Notes under the pieces: generated by a model
What the model was told of the DNA's origin: nothing
Seen by the model: only the letters and a program-made list of their open reading frames with translations
The model's database searches: none
Position numbers and translations under genes: made by a program
DNA from: Candidatus Zixiibacteriota bacterium
Lineage (GTDB): Bacteria > Zixibacteria > MSB-5A5 > UBA10806
Direction of reading: 5' to 3'
Assembly (NCBI GenBank): GCA_020344055.1
Contig: CP070813.1
Coordinates: forward strand, 1,401,451-1,438,593
DNA: 37,143 nt
In this document: one piece after another, positions 1-7,395 of the stretch
How positions within the stretch are numbered: position 1 is the first letter of the stretch
Layout: every line of letters starts with the position of its first letter

Positions 1-33
1 CGTGAGAGAAATAATATTAACCAAACCTGTCGA

Positions 34-73
34 AAGTGTAACCCATGTCTCGGTACAAGTGTAAACTATGTCT
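34..73. repeat. Tandem direct repeat resembling an IS481-type end
   Basis: Two 17-bp copies of AAGTGTAA(C/A)C(C/T)ATGTCT lie at 34-50 and 57-73 and match at 15 of 17 positions with a 23-bp period. Tandem TGTAACCNATGTCT-type motifs are, from memory, typical of the ends of IS481-family elements. No transposase lies in the window, so this would be a solitary end, or the edge of an element that extends leftwards out of the window. The repeat itself is seen directly; the IS assignment is an inference. Confidence 0.4.
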
Positions 74-118
74 TGACATTGTACAAGGTCACCTGGCGCC
101 ACGGTTTTACGCCACCCT

Positions 119-296
119 GGTTACCAAGCGCCGCTTGGTAACCTGAACCGTCCGTAGGGGCGTCCATACGGATCCGTAGGATTTGAAAAAACGCCATTTG
201 TGTTCTTTGTTCCGTCGGATCGTAGGCCCGCCCGTGGCGGGCCGTGATCCGACGCTTTTGCCGGTCAGGTTACGGCCTGCGGCCTACGACCTGACC
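119..296. repeat. Composite palindromic repeat block
   Basis: Several strong palindromes lie side by side. At 119-143, GGTTACCAAGCG and CGCTTGGTAACC are perfect 12-bp arms around one base. At 213-254, 9-bp arms CGTCGGATC/GATCCGACG enclose an inner GGCCCGCC/GGCGGGCC hairpin. At 263-296, GGTCAGGT/ACCTGACC closes another hairpin. No start codon with a ribosome binding site is used here. The first palindrome recurs almost unchanged at 14473-14498, so this is a dispersed repeat family, not a gene-specific terminator. Confidence 0.75.
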
Positions 297-458
297 AAAC
301 GAGTAATACTTCTAAGAAAATCCAAACGCTCCTGTAAACTTGTCTTTTTCTCCCCCCTCCCCCCTTGCGCTTTTTCTTCGAATTCTGCATATTACCGGCT
401 TGTTGCGCCCCCGGCGGGCTATCCGGCCGGGGCTTATGGGATTTTAAAAGGAGATATT

Positions 459-1991
459 ATGACTGTTTTGATAGACGGCAAATCGCTCACTATAGAGAAG
501 ACCGAGGAGATCGCGCGGTATAATGCCGAGGTCGCCTATTCCGACGACGCTAAGGCTAAAATCGACAGGTGCCGTGAGCTGGTGCAGAAGATGGTGGACA
601 GCGGCAAGGCGATCTACGGTGTCACCACCGGCATCGGGGAGTTCGCCCGCATCCGGGTCAGCCCCGAGCAGGGGGAACAGCTTCAGAAAAACATCATCTA
701 CAGCCACGCCGCCGGCACCGGCGATCCCCAGCCGCATGATGTCGTGCGCGGGGCCATGGCGCTCCGGGCCAACGTGCTGGCGCGGGGTCATTCGGGAGTA
801 CGCTACTCCACCGCCGAGATATTCATCAAGATGCTCAACGCCGGGGTGACACCGCTGGTATTCGAGAAGGGCTCGGTTGGCACCTCCGGGGATCTATCCC
901 CCATGTCCCAGCTGGCGGAGGTATGCCTGGGCGAGGGCAAAGCCTACTATAAGGGCGAGCTTCTGGACGGAGGCGAGGCGATGAAACGGGCCGGTATCGA
1001 GACGATCAGGTTATCTTTCAAAGAGGGTCTCGGCCTGATTAACGGCTCCCAGATGGTGACATCTGGAGCAGCGCTGCTTCTCTGCGACGCCCGCCGCCTT
1101 TTGAAAAACGCCATGATAGCCTCGGCCATGACCATCGATGCACTCAAAGGCGTTCCCGGGGCGTATCACGAACTGCTTCACAGCGCCCGGCCATTCAAAG
1201 GCCAGAACGCGTCGGCTTACAACCTGCGCCGGCTTATGGCCGACTCCGAGATCATCGCCGAGAAGTCGGGCAAGGTGCAGGACGGCTACTCCATGCGCTG
1301 CACCCCTCAGGTGCATGGACCGTCCATCGATTGCTGGTATTATGCGCGGGAGCAGGTGGAAACCGAGATCAACTCCTCGGCCGATAACCCGCTTTTCTTC
1401 CCCGATGAGGATCTATATCTTGCAGGCGGCAATTTCCACGGCCAGCCGATCGGTATGGCCATCGACTTTCTCTGTATCGCCATGTCGGAGATCGCCAATC
1501 TCTCCGAACGTCACACCAACAGGCTGTTAAATCCGGCTCTCTCCGGCCTGCCCGATTTCCTGGTGGAGGGCCGCGGCCTGAACTCCGGCCTCATGGTGGG
1601 GCAATATACCGCCGCCGCCCTGGTATCGGAAAACAAGGTGCTCTCCCATCCCGCCACCGTCGATTCCATCTCCGTATCCGCCGACCAGGAGGATCATGTA
1701 GCCATGTCGCCGGTGGCGATACGCAAATGCACCGAGATACTGAAAAATGTCGGCGTCGTATTGGCTATCGAGATGTACTGCGCGGCGCAGGCTTTCGATT
1801 TCAGAAAACCGTTAAAACCGGGCAAAGGCACCCGAATAGCTTACGATATCATCCGTCAGCATGTATCATTCCTGGAGAACGACCGGGTATTGTATCCCGA
1901 TATCAACAAGATCGCCGACCTGGTTCACGGCAACACCATATTGAACGCCGTGGAATCCGAGATCGGCGAGCTGCCGTTGAGGTTAGAATAA
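459..1991 (+). CDS. hutH: Histidine ammonia-lyase family enzyme (MIO-dependent)
   Basis: A 510-residue aromatic amino acid lyase, the usual length for HutH, which removes ammonia from L-histidine to give urocanate. The start at 459 follows AAAAGGAG at 446-453; the frame is open upstream, but those codons lie in the palindrome block. Residues line up without gaps with the well-studied Pseudomonas HAL numbering: Tyr53, Ser82-His83, the MIO triad at 142-144 and Asn195. Gln410-Glu411-Asp412 matches the HAL QED motif. The odd feature is the triad, Thr142-Ser143-Gly144 instead of Ala-Ser-Gly. Thr-Ser-Gly is known, as I recall, in some MIO aminomutases. No hutU, hutI or hutG lies nearby. Histidine lyase is the best guess from the His83 and Glu411 selectivity residues, but another MIO lyase or an aminomutase is possible. 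Confidence 0.85.
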   Translation: MTVLIDGKSLTIEKTEEIARYNAEVAYSDDAKAKIDRCRELVQKMVDSGKAIYGVTTGIGEFARIRVSPEQGEQLQKNIIYSHAAGTGDPQPHDVVRGAMALRANVLARGHSGVRYSTAEIFIKMLNAGVTPLVFEKGSVGTSGDLSPMSQLAEVCLGEGKAYYKGELLDGGEAMKRAGIETIRLSFKEGLGLINGSQMVTSGAALLLCDARRLLKNAMIASAMTIDALKGVPGAYHELLHSARPFKGQNASAYNLRRLMADSEIIAEKSGKVQDGYSMRCTPQVHGPSIDCWYYAREQVETEINSSADNPLFFPDEDLYLAGGNFHGQPIGMAIDFLCIAMSEIANLSERHTNRLLNPALSGLPDFLVEGRGLNSGLMVGQYTAAALVSENKVLSHPATVDSISVSADQEDHVAMSPVAIRKCTEILKNVGVVLAIEMYCAAQAFDFRKPLKPGKGTRIAYDIIRQHVSFLENDRVLYPDINKIADLVHGNTILNAVESEIGELPLRLE

Positions 1992-2008
1992 CAAAATAAT
2001 CTTTGTTC

Positions 2009-2040
2009 GTGGTTGGTTTACCTCCGGGTGCGACAACCAC
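2009..2040. repeat. Hairpin after the ammonia-lyase gene, dispersed repeat family
   Basis: GTGGTTG and CAACCAC form perfect 7-bp arms around an 18-nt centre, 17 nt after the lyase stop codon. The core GTGGTTGGNNTACCTCCNGG recurs at 14586-14605, so it belongs to the dispersed palindrome family. It may also end lyase transcription, but no clear T-run follows. Confidence 0.6.
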
Positions 2041-2049
2041 AAAGGTGAC

Positions 2050-2077
2050 TTGAACTAAGGGAGTAATCCTATATATT
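2050..2077 (+). promoter_or_regulatory. Candidate promoter for tspO
   Basis: TTGAAC at 2050-2055 and TATATT at 2072-2077 are separated by 16 bp. The predicted start site is only about 8 nt before the ATG at 2093, and there is no good Shine-Dalgarno, so the message would have a very short leader. Confidence 0.5.
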
Positions 2078-2092
2078 ATCTTCGAAGTAATT

Positions 2093-2569
2093 ATGCGTTC
2101 GGGACAGCAGATAATCTCACTTATTATCTGGATTGGGATCTGTTTTATTCCGGCCGTTACCGGCTCGCAATTTACGCCGGGGGAATGGTATGCCCGACTG
2201 GCCAAACCCGCCTGGACACCGCCCGGTTATCTTTTCGGGCCGGTCTGGACTTCGCTTTACACCATGATGGAGATAGCCGCGTGGCTGCTGTGGAAAGGGG
2301 TCGGGCTATCGGGTGCAAAAATCGCCTTTATCCTGTTTTTCGGCCAGCTCATTTTAAACGGTATGTGGTCCTGGTTATTTTTCGGAATGCATAAACCGGG
2401 CCTGGCTTTTATAGAGCTCTGCCTTCTCTGGATTTTAATACTTGCAACCTTGATCGCTTTCTGGAAACTTTATCAACCATCGGGAATTTTGTTAATTCCC
2501 TGCACAATCTGGGTATCTTTCGCAACGATTCTAAATTTCTCAATATGGTTTCTTAACAAATCTAATTAA
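2093..2569 (+). CDS. tspO: TspO/MBR family membrane protein
   Basis: A 158-residue integral membrane protein of the TspO/MBR (translocator protein) family, which in bacteria binds porphyrins and is linked to oxygen, light or stress responses. The N-terminal signature is clear: a WYARLAKPAWTPPGYLFGPV stretch at about residues 32-51 followed by WTSLYTMM. Five hydrophobic segments can be drawn, the normal number, and the length is typical. The start has little or no ribosome binding site but a close promoter. The gene stands alone between the lyase and a converging - strand cluster. A link to the light-response genes 4 kb away is conceivable, but nothing in the sequence shows it. Confidence 0.93.
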   Translation: MRSGQQIISLIIWIGICFIPAVTGSQFTPGEWYARLAKPAWTPPGYLFGPVWTSLYTMMEIAAWLLWKGVGLSGAKIAFILFFGQLILNGMWSWLFFGMHKPGLAFIELCLLWILILATLIAFWKLYQPSGILLIPCTIWVSFATILNFSIWFLNKSN

Positions 2570-2620
2570 TCGATCCGGCAGGACAATCGTCTCTTTCTAT
2601 ACCCTCATCCGACAATTATT

Positions 2621-3220
2621 TTATCTAAACTTAACAATCTCATCCACAATTAATTTGAATGGGCCGATTTTTTTATCCGCTATTAAAAATCCCAATTGTC
2701 TTATATCTCCAGCGACCAGGGGGTTTACTTCTTTTAGTATTTTACCGCGATAGGTCGGAAGAAATGATTCGAACGGCAGGTCAATATCCAGCCATGTATT
2801 TTCGACAGTCTGCAAATCATGCTTGAACGCCATGCCATCTATGTTTCCATCGACGCGTACTCTGAATTGGTAAGCGCGCCCATCGCCCTTCACCCTAATT
2901 CTAATACCTTTGTAACCGCCGAGCTCGAAATCTCTGGGTAGTGTCCGAACAGACGCGAAACCGCCGTTGTTTTCCAGAGAAATCGAACCTGAAAACAACA
3001 GGCAATTGTTTTCGCAAAAAGACGCCTTTCCTTTCGATTCTCCACCCATCACATTATCATTTATCGATATCCATTGAGCGATTTGCCCTTTATCTTCAAA
3101 GTTGAAGATTGTGCGGGTCGTATCAGTCTTCAATGACATTCGTCGCTCCTCTGCAAAAACGTTATTAACTAAAAGAAATGTTATTAATACCCGAAAACAA
3201 ACAAAATACAATTCCCCCAT
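2621..3220 (-). CDS. Secreted CIA30-family protein
   Basis: A 199-residue protein with an N-terminal signal peptide (hydrophobic run ending near NNVFA) and one CIA30 domain, the family of complex I intermediate-associated protein 30. The domain's typical 'NDNVMGG-S-G' and 'F-G-ISLENNGGFASVR' motifs are present. In bacteria these domains occur in secreted or sugar-binding-like proteins with no settled role. The ATG at 3220 was chosen because GGAG lies 8 nt upstream and the signal peptide then begins properly; a TTG ten codons earlier is possible but unsupported. It is the last gene of a - strand run of envelope proteins and lies behind a probable terminator. Confidence 0.85.
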   Translation of the reverse strand: MGELYFVCFRVLITFLLVNNVFAEERRMSLKTDTTRTIFNFEDKGQIAQWISINDNVMGGESKGKASFCENNCLLFSGSISLENNGGFASVRTLPRDFELGGYKGIRIRVKGDGRAYQFRVRVDGNIDGMAFKHDLQTVENTWLDIDLPFESFLPTYRGKILKEVNPLVAGDIRQLGFLIADKKIGPFKLIVDEIVKFR

Positions 3221-3256
3221 AATGGATACTCCAGATATTCTGCTTGACAACTCAAA

Positions 3257-3283
3257 GGGTTCCCGATTCCTGATCGAGAACCC
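3257..3283 (-). terminator. Probable intrinsic terminator of the fasciclin gene
   Basis: GGGTTCCCGAT and ATCGAGAACCC form an 11-bp stem with one mismatch and a 5-nt loop. On the - strand it is followed by a short T-rich stretch (TTTGAGTT). It lies 24 nt after the fasciclin stop codon and just before the CIA30 start, so it would separate the two genes. The T-tract is weak. Confidence 0.5.
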
Positions 3284-3307
3284 TTATTTGAGCTGGCCTT
3301 ATTTCTT

Positions 3308-3847
3308 CTACGACTTTGGAAGAATGACAGAGTCAATTACATGAATGACACCGTTAGTACAGATTATATCGGTTGTGGTAACAAGTGCGTTATCAATCAT
3401 AACCTTTTTTTCCACTACTTTTATGGAAACGGACTGCCCATTCAGGGTCTCGGCCTTATCCAATTCGACAATACTCTCTGCTTTGACCGCTCCACTTAAA
3501 ACGTGATATGTAAGAATAGAAGAAAGTTTTTCTTTGTCCTTTAACAGGGCTTGAACCGTCCCCTCAGGAAGAGCGGCAAACGCCGCGTCGGTCGGAGCAA
3601 ATATCGTAAACGGACCTTCTCCTGAGAGAGCGTCAGTCAGTCCGGCAGCCTCGACAGCGGTTAGAAGGGTGCTGAATGTTCCCGCAGTTTGAGCCGTCTC
3701 AAGAATAGAGGTCAAATCGGCTTTTACTTCGCTCATTGAGCCATGATCATGTTTCTTTTCAGAACCACAGGCCCCACAGTGAGCCCGGGATGTCGAGGCT
3801 ATTGCCAGAACAAAGAGGCTCATTACGATGGTTAAAAAGTTTTTCAT
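3308..3847 (-). CDS. Secreted fasciclin (FAS1) domain protein
   Basis: A 179-residue exported protein. Residues 1-22 are a signal peptide; residues 23-36 form a Cys/His-rich linker (HCGACG then HDHG) that could bind a metal or form a disulphide. One FAS1 domain covers about 42-178 with the family's H1 motif ([11 protein letters not shown], 80-90) and the YH motif (LTYHVLSG, 112-119). FAS1 domains act in cell adhesion. The start is supported by AAGGAAAA upstream. It is followed by a likely terminator and preceded 51 nt away by the DUF4397 lipoprotein on the same strand, so these may be co-expressed surface proteins. Confidence 0.92.
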   Translation of the reverse strand: MKNFLTIVMSLFVLAIASTSRAHCGACGSEKKHDHGSMSEVKADLTSILETAQTAGTFSTLLTAVEAAGLTDALSGEGPFTIFAPTDAAFAALPEGTVQALLKDKEKLSSILTYHVLSGAVKAESIVELDKAETLNGQSVSIKVVEKKVMIDNALVTTTDIICTNGVIHVIDSVILPKS

Positions 3848-3898
3848 TTTATTTTCCTTTTTTTAAAGTTTATCCTTATTTTTTTATTTGCCTGTAAA

Positions 3899-5221
3899 CT
3901 AGTTATTTACGATTATCTCAGCCCCCAGGGCGTGCGAACCTTCGCCATTCAAAAAACCTTTCGCGAAGACCGTGTATATTGTACCGTCCTCCAGATTTAT
4001 TCCGGGCAACTCAAGGGCGACAATACCAGTTCCCGCCACTCTTACCTGCAGATCATAGGTACCGGAATCGAACGGAGTAAAATCCGTGTACCCTTCGAAT
4101 GCCACGTTGCCGAACAGCACCGTGCCGTCAGTGAGGGTAATATCGACAGCCGGAGCGTCGGGAGAGAGATGCAGGAAGCGGACATGAGATTTACCCGATG
4201 CAGGAGAGGTAAGATCATCCTGGAGAACCAGGGCCCTGATATCGCTTAACTCGTCTATGGCGAAGATCGAGTAGTTAAGATTGGCGCCGATGGTTAATGT
4301 CGCGTCGATGACGGTCATTGATGTACCGCTGGCGTTCACCTTGAAGTTCCGGGTGCCGGTATTAACGGCAAGATATCCGGTGTTATCGGGAAATTCCAGA
4401 GCCTGGGAATTTACAACGATACCGTCCACCAGCAGATCGACACCGGGGGCGTCGGGGGACGCGTGTGTTACCAGAACATTGGTGGTGGCGGAACTCATAT
4501 CCACAAATACGTTACCGGGATCATTGTCCACGAAAACTCTCACTCCGAAAGGATAATTATCAGTCTGGTCGAGACTTCCATGCGCCACTACGGTGTAAAC
4601 CGTCCCTTCACTCACCGCTATCGGTTCGAAAACGAATACTTCGACGTCGGAGCCGGCGGGAGTTACCACGAAGGTGTAGGAGGCGCCGTTCACCTCAGCG
4701 TAATCGGTGATTTCCTTGAAACTCACATTGGAAAAAACCGCCGGGCCGTTCCCGCTGTTGAGCTTGATATCGACGGCGGGAGCGTCCGGGGAGGCGTGCA
4801 GAAACCTCACTTTGGCCTGGCCGGTATTGGGGTCGCGATCGTCGACAGATACTACGGCGGAAATATTCGAAAGCATATCGACCGCGGTTACCGTGTACTC
4901 TTCGGTATCCGCAATATTGAGATCGGCGTCGATGACAACCGGAGAGCTCTGACCGGTGGGAGTTACCTGAATATTTCTCATACCGGCGGTCAGTTCGGCA
5001 TAACCGGAGGACTGACCGTAGGCGAGATTGGAGATAGCCACCGCGCCATCAACCCAGACATCCACGGCGGGCGCGTCGTAACTGGTATGCACAACCCTTA
5101 CTTTCGACGTAGACGGCGAAGGAATTAACGGGTTGTTATCGTCGTCGTTGTCGCTGCAGCCGGCGGCGAACGCCAGCATAGCCAACATCGTCATGTAACT
5201 TATCGCCTTTGTTACTTTCAT
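3899..5221 (-). CDS. Lipoprotein with four DUF4397 repeats
   Basis: A 440-residue lipoprotein: the signal peptide ends in LAFAAGC with Cys22 as the lipid site, followed by an Asp/Asn-rich linker. The rest is four repeats of about 90 residues (40-127, 136-231, 247-334, 345-438), each opening with a V-R-(V/F)-(V/L)-H-x-S-(Y/P)-D-A-P-(A/G)-V-D motif. This matches DUF4397, a secreted beta-rich family of unknown function. Repeats 1 and 3 resemble each other more than 2 and 4, which suggests an ancestral pair that doubled. AAGGACA lies before the ATG. An extracellular adhesive or structural role is an inference. Confidence 0.9.
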   Translation of the reverse strand: MKVTKAISYMTMLAMLAFAAGCSDNDDDNNPLIPSPSTSKVRVVHTSYDAPAVDVWVDGAVAISNLAYGQSSGYAELTAGMRNIQVTPTGQSSPVVIDADLNIADTEEYTVTAVDMLSNISAVVSVDDRDPNTGQAKVRFLHASPDAPAVDIKLNSGNGPAVFSNVSFKEITDYAEVNGASYTFVVTPAGSDVEVFVFEPIAVSEGTVYTVVAHGSLDQTDNYPFGVRVFVDNDPGNVFVDMSSATTNVLVTHASPDAPGVDLLVDGIVVNSQALEFPDNTGYLAVNTGTRNFKVNASGTSMTVIDATLTIGANLNYSIFAIDELSDIRALVLQDDLTSPASGKSHVRFLHLSPDAPAVDITLTDGTVLFGNVAFEGYTDFTPFDSGTYDLQVRVAGTGIVALELPGINLEDGTIYTVFAKGFLNGEGSHALGAEIIVNN

Positions 5222-5256
5222 CTTATTGTCCTTTCTCTATCGCCTTAAAGTTTATC

Positions 5257-5802
5257 CTATTTGAAGTAAAAGTGGAATCCGAGATAGGTAACGCTACCAT
5301 CCAAGGTCCTGATATTCGTTCTGGATTCACCGGCGAGATCGCCAAACTCCGGCTCATCGGGGTAAGACAGCATCTCGATCTCAAGGCCGTGACCGGCCTG
5401 TAAAGAAAAATGGTCGCCGAAGAAAACCTCGGCTACCGGCATCACCGTAATACTGAACATGGTCCATTTGCTTTCGGAATCAATACCCTCGGGACGGGCG
5501 TCCAGAGAACCGAACGTGAATCCCGGCCTGACGAGGAAATTGGCCCTCTCGGTATCCAGGATTACATAGGGAAAACCGGCGCCGACGTAAAAATTGGTGT
5601 ACTTGTCGTCGCCCTGATCCAGGGATTCAAAACCGACTCCCAGGTCAACGCCTAAATTAGAGGTGAACCAGTAACGTCCTCCAACAGGAGTATCGGAGGT
5701 GAAATAGCCGAGACCGTACTTGCCGGTCATATCCATCGCGGAACTCGCCGCGGGCGCAGCGATCATGGCGGCGATTGCCAGCGTAATTATCTTTTTGAAC
5801 AT
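5257..5802 (-). CDS. Outer membrane beta-barrel protein
   Basis: A 181-residue protein with a signal peptide (about residues 1-22, ending PAASSA) and alternating-hydrophobic stretches typical of a small 8-stranded barrel, for example GRYWFTSNLGVDLGVGF, FYVGAGFPYVI and FLVRPGFTFGS. It ends in FHFYFK; an aromatic-rich last strand is common in barrel proteins, although the true final residue is Lys. It resembles OmpW/OprF-like porin-fold proteins in pattern only, with no specific match. GGAAAAG precedes the ATG. It is upstream of, and in the same direction as, the DUF4397 and fasciclin genes (35-nt gap to the former). Confidence 0.75.
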   Translation of the reverse strand: MFKKIITLAIAAMIAAPAASSAMDMTGKYGLGYFTSDTPVGGRYWFTSNLGVDLGVGFESLDQGDDKYTNFYVGAGFPYVILDTERANFLVRPGFTFGSLDARPEGIDSESKWTMFSITVMPVAEVFFGDHFSLQAGHGLEIEMLSYPDEPEFGDLAGESRTNIRTLDGSVTYLGFHFYFK

Positions 5803-5849
5803 CTTCTTTTCCTTTCCGTTTAATTTTCTTTCAGTTCTTCCATTTTTTC

Positions 5850-5922
5850 CCGGGGAGTCGGAGGTTGGAGGGGATCATCTTTCCTCCGGCTGCCCCGGTT
5901 TGTACTCGATGATGAAGAGTAC
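5850..5922. other. Pair of hairpins between DUF378 and barrel genes
   Basis: At 5850-5898, CCGGGGAGTCGGAGG pairs imperfectly with CCTCCGGCTGCCCCGG. At 5902-5922, GTACTC/GAGTAC form a perfect 6-bp stem. Both lie just after the DUF378 stop codon on the - strand. Neither is followed by a T-run in that direction, so a rho-independent terminator is uncertain; an mRNA-stabilising or repeat role is equally possible. Confidence 0.4.
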
Positions 5923-5929
5923 GATTATC

Positions 5930-6154
5930 TTACCTGCTCTCTACCGTGGCCAGACCCCAGCGTTTCTGGATCGCTTTCCACTGCAAAGCTTGATAGATGG
6001 CACTGAGACCAACGACGATGTAGATAATTCTGCTCAAAGCGCTCATGTTGCCGAGAATTGTGGCGACCAGGTCAAAATTAAAAAGACCCACAAGACCCCA
6101 ATTCAATCCCCCGATTACCAGCAGAACCGCTACGATTACGTCAAAAGCCTTCAT
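5930..6154 (-). CDS. DUF378 family small membrane protein
   Basis: A 74-residue protein with two transmembrane segments (about 5-30 and 40-60). It carries the DUF378 hallmark GGLNWGLVGLFNFDLVA near residues 15-31 and a second helix with RIIYIVVGLSAIYQ. Function is unknown. AAGGAG lies 7 nt before the ATG. It is divergent from the CarH-like regulator, and the shared intergenic region holds the repeated TTGTCTAA-like boxes, so light-controlled expression is a reasonable inference, not something shown. Confidence 0.85.
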   Translation of the reverse strand: MKAFDVIVAVLLVIGGLNWGLVGLFNFDLVATILGNMSALSRIIYIVVGLSAIYQALQWKAIQKRWGLATVESR

Positions 6155-6206
6155 CTTAAACTCCTTCGTTTAAGGTTTCAATTATCAACATACAAACCGA
6201 AAAACC

Positions 6207-6354
6207 AAACCTGTCTAATAATTGTTCCCAATTTGTATAAATTATTTTTAAACTTGTCTAAAAAATGGATAATCCGTTGTCAAGCAATAAGATGAAATCT
6301 CGAAATATGTTTATTGCGATCAAAATATAATCAAAATGGGAACTTTTTGTCTAA
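6207..6354. promoter_or_regulatory. Candidate CarH/LitR operator array
   Basis: Related boxes repeat on the + strand: AAACCTGTCTAA (6207-6218), AATTTGTATAAA (6230-6241), AAACTTGTCTAA (6250-6261) and TTGTCTAA (6347-6354). The first three start 23 and 20 bp apart, about two helical turns, on one face of the DNA. They lie between the divergent DUF378 gene and the MerR-B12 regulator. CarH/LitR-type regulators bind tandem sites upstream of their own genes, which fits. The repeats are seen; the binding is inferred. Confidence 0.5.
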
Positions 6355-6371
6355 TTTTATTGTAATAATGT

Positions 6372-6400
6372 TTGACAAAATAAAGCGGAATGATTAAATT
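6372..6400 (+). promoter_or_regulatory. Candidate promoter of the light-response operon
   Basis: A perfect TTGACA (6372-6377) is followed after 17 bp by TAAATT (6395-6400). Transcription would begin within a few bases of the ATG at 6411, giving a leaderless message. The -35 lies inside the small palindrome TTTGACAAA, so a repressor there would block RNA polymerase. Confidence 0.5.
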
Positions 6401-6410
6401 GGATGAAAAA

Positions 6411-7358
6411 ATGACGGCAAGACACACGATAAAAGCGGTTTCTAAAAAGACCGGGATCTCACCTCACCTCATAAGGGCCTGGGAGAGACGTTATAATGCT
6501 GTCACCCCGGAGAGAACCAAGACCAATAGAAGACTATACTCCGATGAGGATATAGAAAGACTTACCTTATTATATACCGCCACCCGAAAAGGCGAGAGTA
6601 TAGGACAGGTGGCCGCGTTATCAACCGCCGAATTAAAAGAGATAACCGGAGAGAATGGTACACGAATAGATAACACTTATGATGATAAGTCCCGCCAGCG
6701 GTTCGGCGAAGACCAGGTCATAAATAGATGTTTGGAGTTAACCGAAGATCTCGACCGCACGGGGCTCTACAAGATCCTTCTGGAGGCCGAATCCAGGTTC
6801 AGCAAGCCTGTGCTCCTGGAGAATATAATTATCCCGTTCATGCATAAAATAGGCGACTTATGGGAAAACGGCTCGTTGAAGGTGGTACATGAGCATCTGG
6901 CCTCCGCCGTGGTCAGGTCTTTTCTCGGCGAAATCCTCATATCTCAAAAACAACCGGAATCCGGCCCGGCAGTTATCGGCACCACCCCTGTTGGCCATGA
7001 TCACGAGTTCGGGGCTATAATCGCCATACTCTCAGCCATATCCGAAGGCTGGAGAGGGGTTTACCTGGGCTCCGATCTTCCTGCCGAGGAAATCGCTTTC
7101 GGAACCGAGAAATATAAGGCCGCAGTAATCGCCTTGAGCCTGGTATATCCTGCGGACGACCCGCATCTTCATATGGAACTGCACAAATTACGCCGCATGG
7201 TCGGCGACGACACTATTATAATTGCCGGCGGTAAATCGATTAATAATTACCGGACGGCACTCCAGGAAATAAAGGCCATAAGCGTCGGAAGCATGATCGA
7301 ATTCCGAAAGACTTTGCGGGAGATAAGAGAATCCACCGCCATAAAAAGTCAGTCGTAA
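6411..7358 (+). CDS. carH: CarH/LitR-like MerR regulator with B12-binding domain
   Basis: A 315-residue light-sensing repressor candidate. Residues 3-72 are a MerR-type winged helix (TIKAVSKKTGISPHLIRAWE...RRYN). About 100-180 is the helical cap with the W-x9-EH signature (Trp151, Glu161-His162) that holds adenosylcobalamin in CarH. About 186-305 is the B12-binding Rossmann fold with lower-ligand His198 in H-x-H-x-x-G (usual first residue Glu or Asp). In CarH, dark adenosylcobalamin makes a DNA-binding tetramer and light breaks it. ATG 6411 was preferred over the ATG at 6390, which has no proper ribosome site; 6411 lies 10 nt after a -10 box. It heads an operon with photolyase 37 nt downstream. 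The exact output, carotenoid or DNA repair, is inferred from neighbours. Confidence 0.88.
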   Translation: MTARHTIKAVSKKTGISPHLIRAWERRYNAVTPERTKTNRRLYSDEDIERLTLLYTATRKGESIGQVAALSTAELKEITGENGTRIDNTYDDKSRQRFGEDQVINRCLELTEDLDRTGLYKILLEAESRFSKPVLLENIIIPFMHKIGDLWENGSLKVVHEHLASAVVRSFLGEILISQKQPESGPAVIGTTPVGHDHEFGAIIAILSAISEGWRGVYLGSDLPAEEIAFGTEKYKAAVIALSLVYPADDPHLHMELHKLRRMVGDDTIIIAGGKSINNYRTALQEIKAISVGSMIEFRKTLREIRESTAIKSQS

Positions 7359-7395
7359 AATCAATAACGTTACCCACCCTCCGGACACCGAAATC

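Noticed and set aside
21..31. CCAAACCTGTC shared with the operator region at 6205-6215
   Set aside because: An 11-13-mer match between two places in 37 kb is expected by chance.
98..135. Possible attachment site or tRNA fragment in the first 300 bp
   Set aside because: No cloverleaf could be built; the stems are better explained by the palindrome family.
183..458. Upstream open extension of the ammonia-lyase frame
   Set aside because: The frame is open from 183, but these codons cross the palindrome block, look unlike HAL, and the good ribosome site and family alignment place the start at 459.
4463..5128. Long + strand frame inside the DUF4397 lipoprotein gene
   Set aside because: It mirrors the repeats on the opposite strand, has no ribosome site and no family features.
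5850..5898. Riboswitch before the barrel gene
   Set aside because: It is a simple imperfect hairpin downstream of DUF378; no known riboswitch core is seen.
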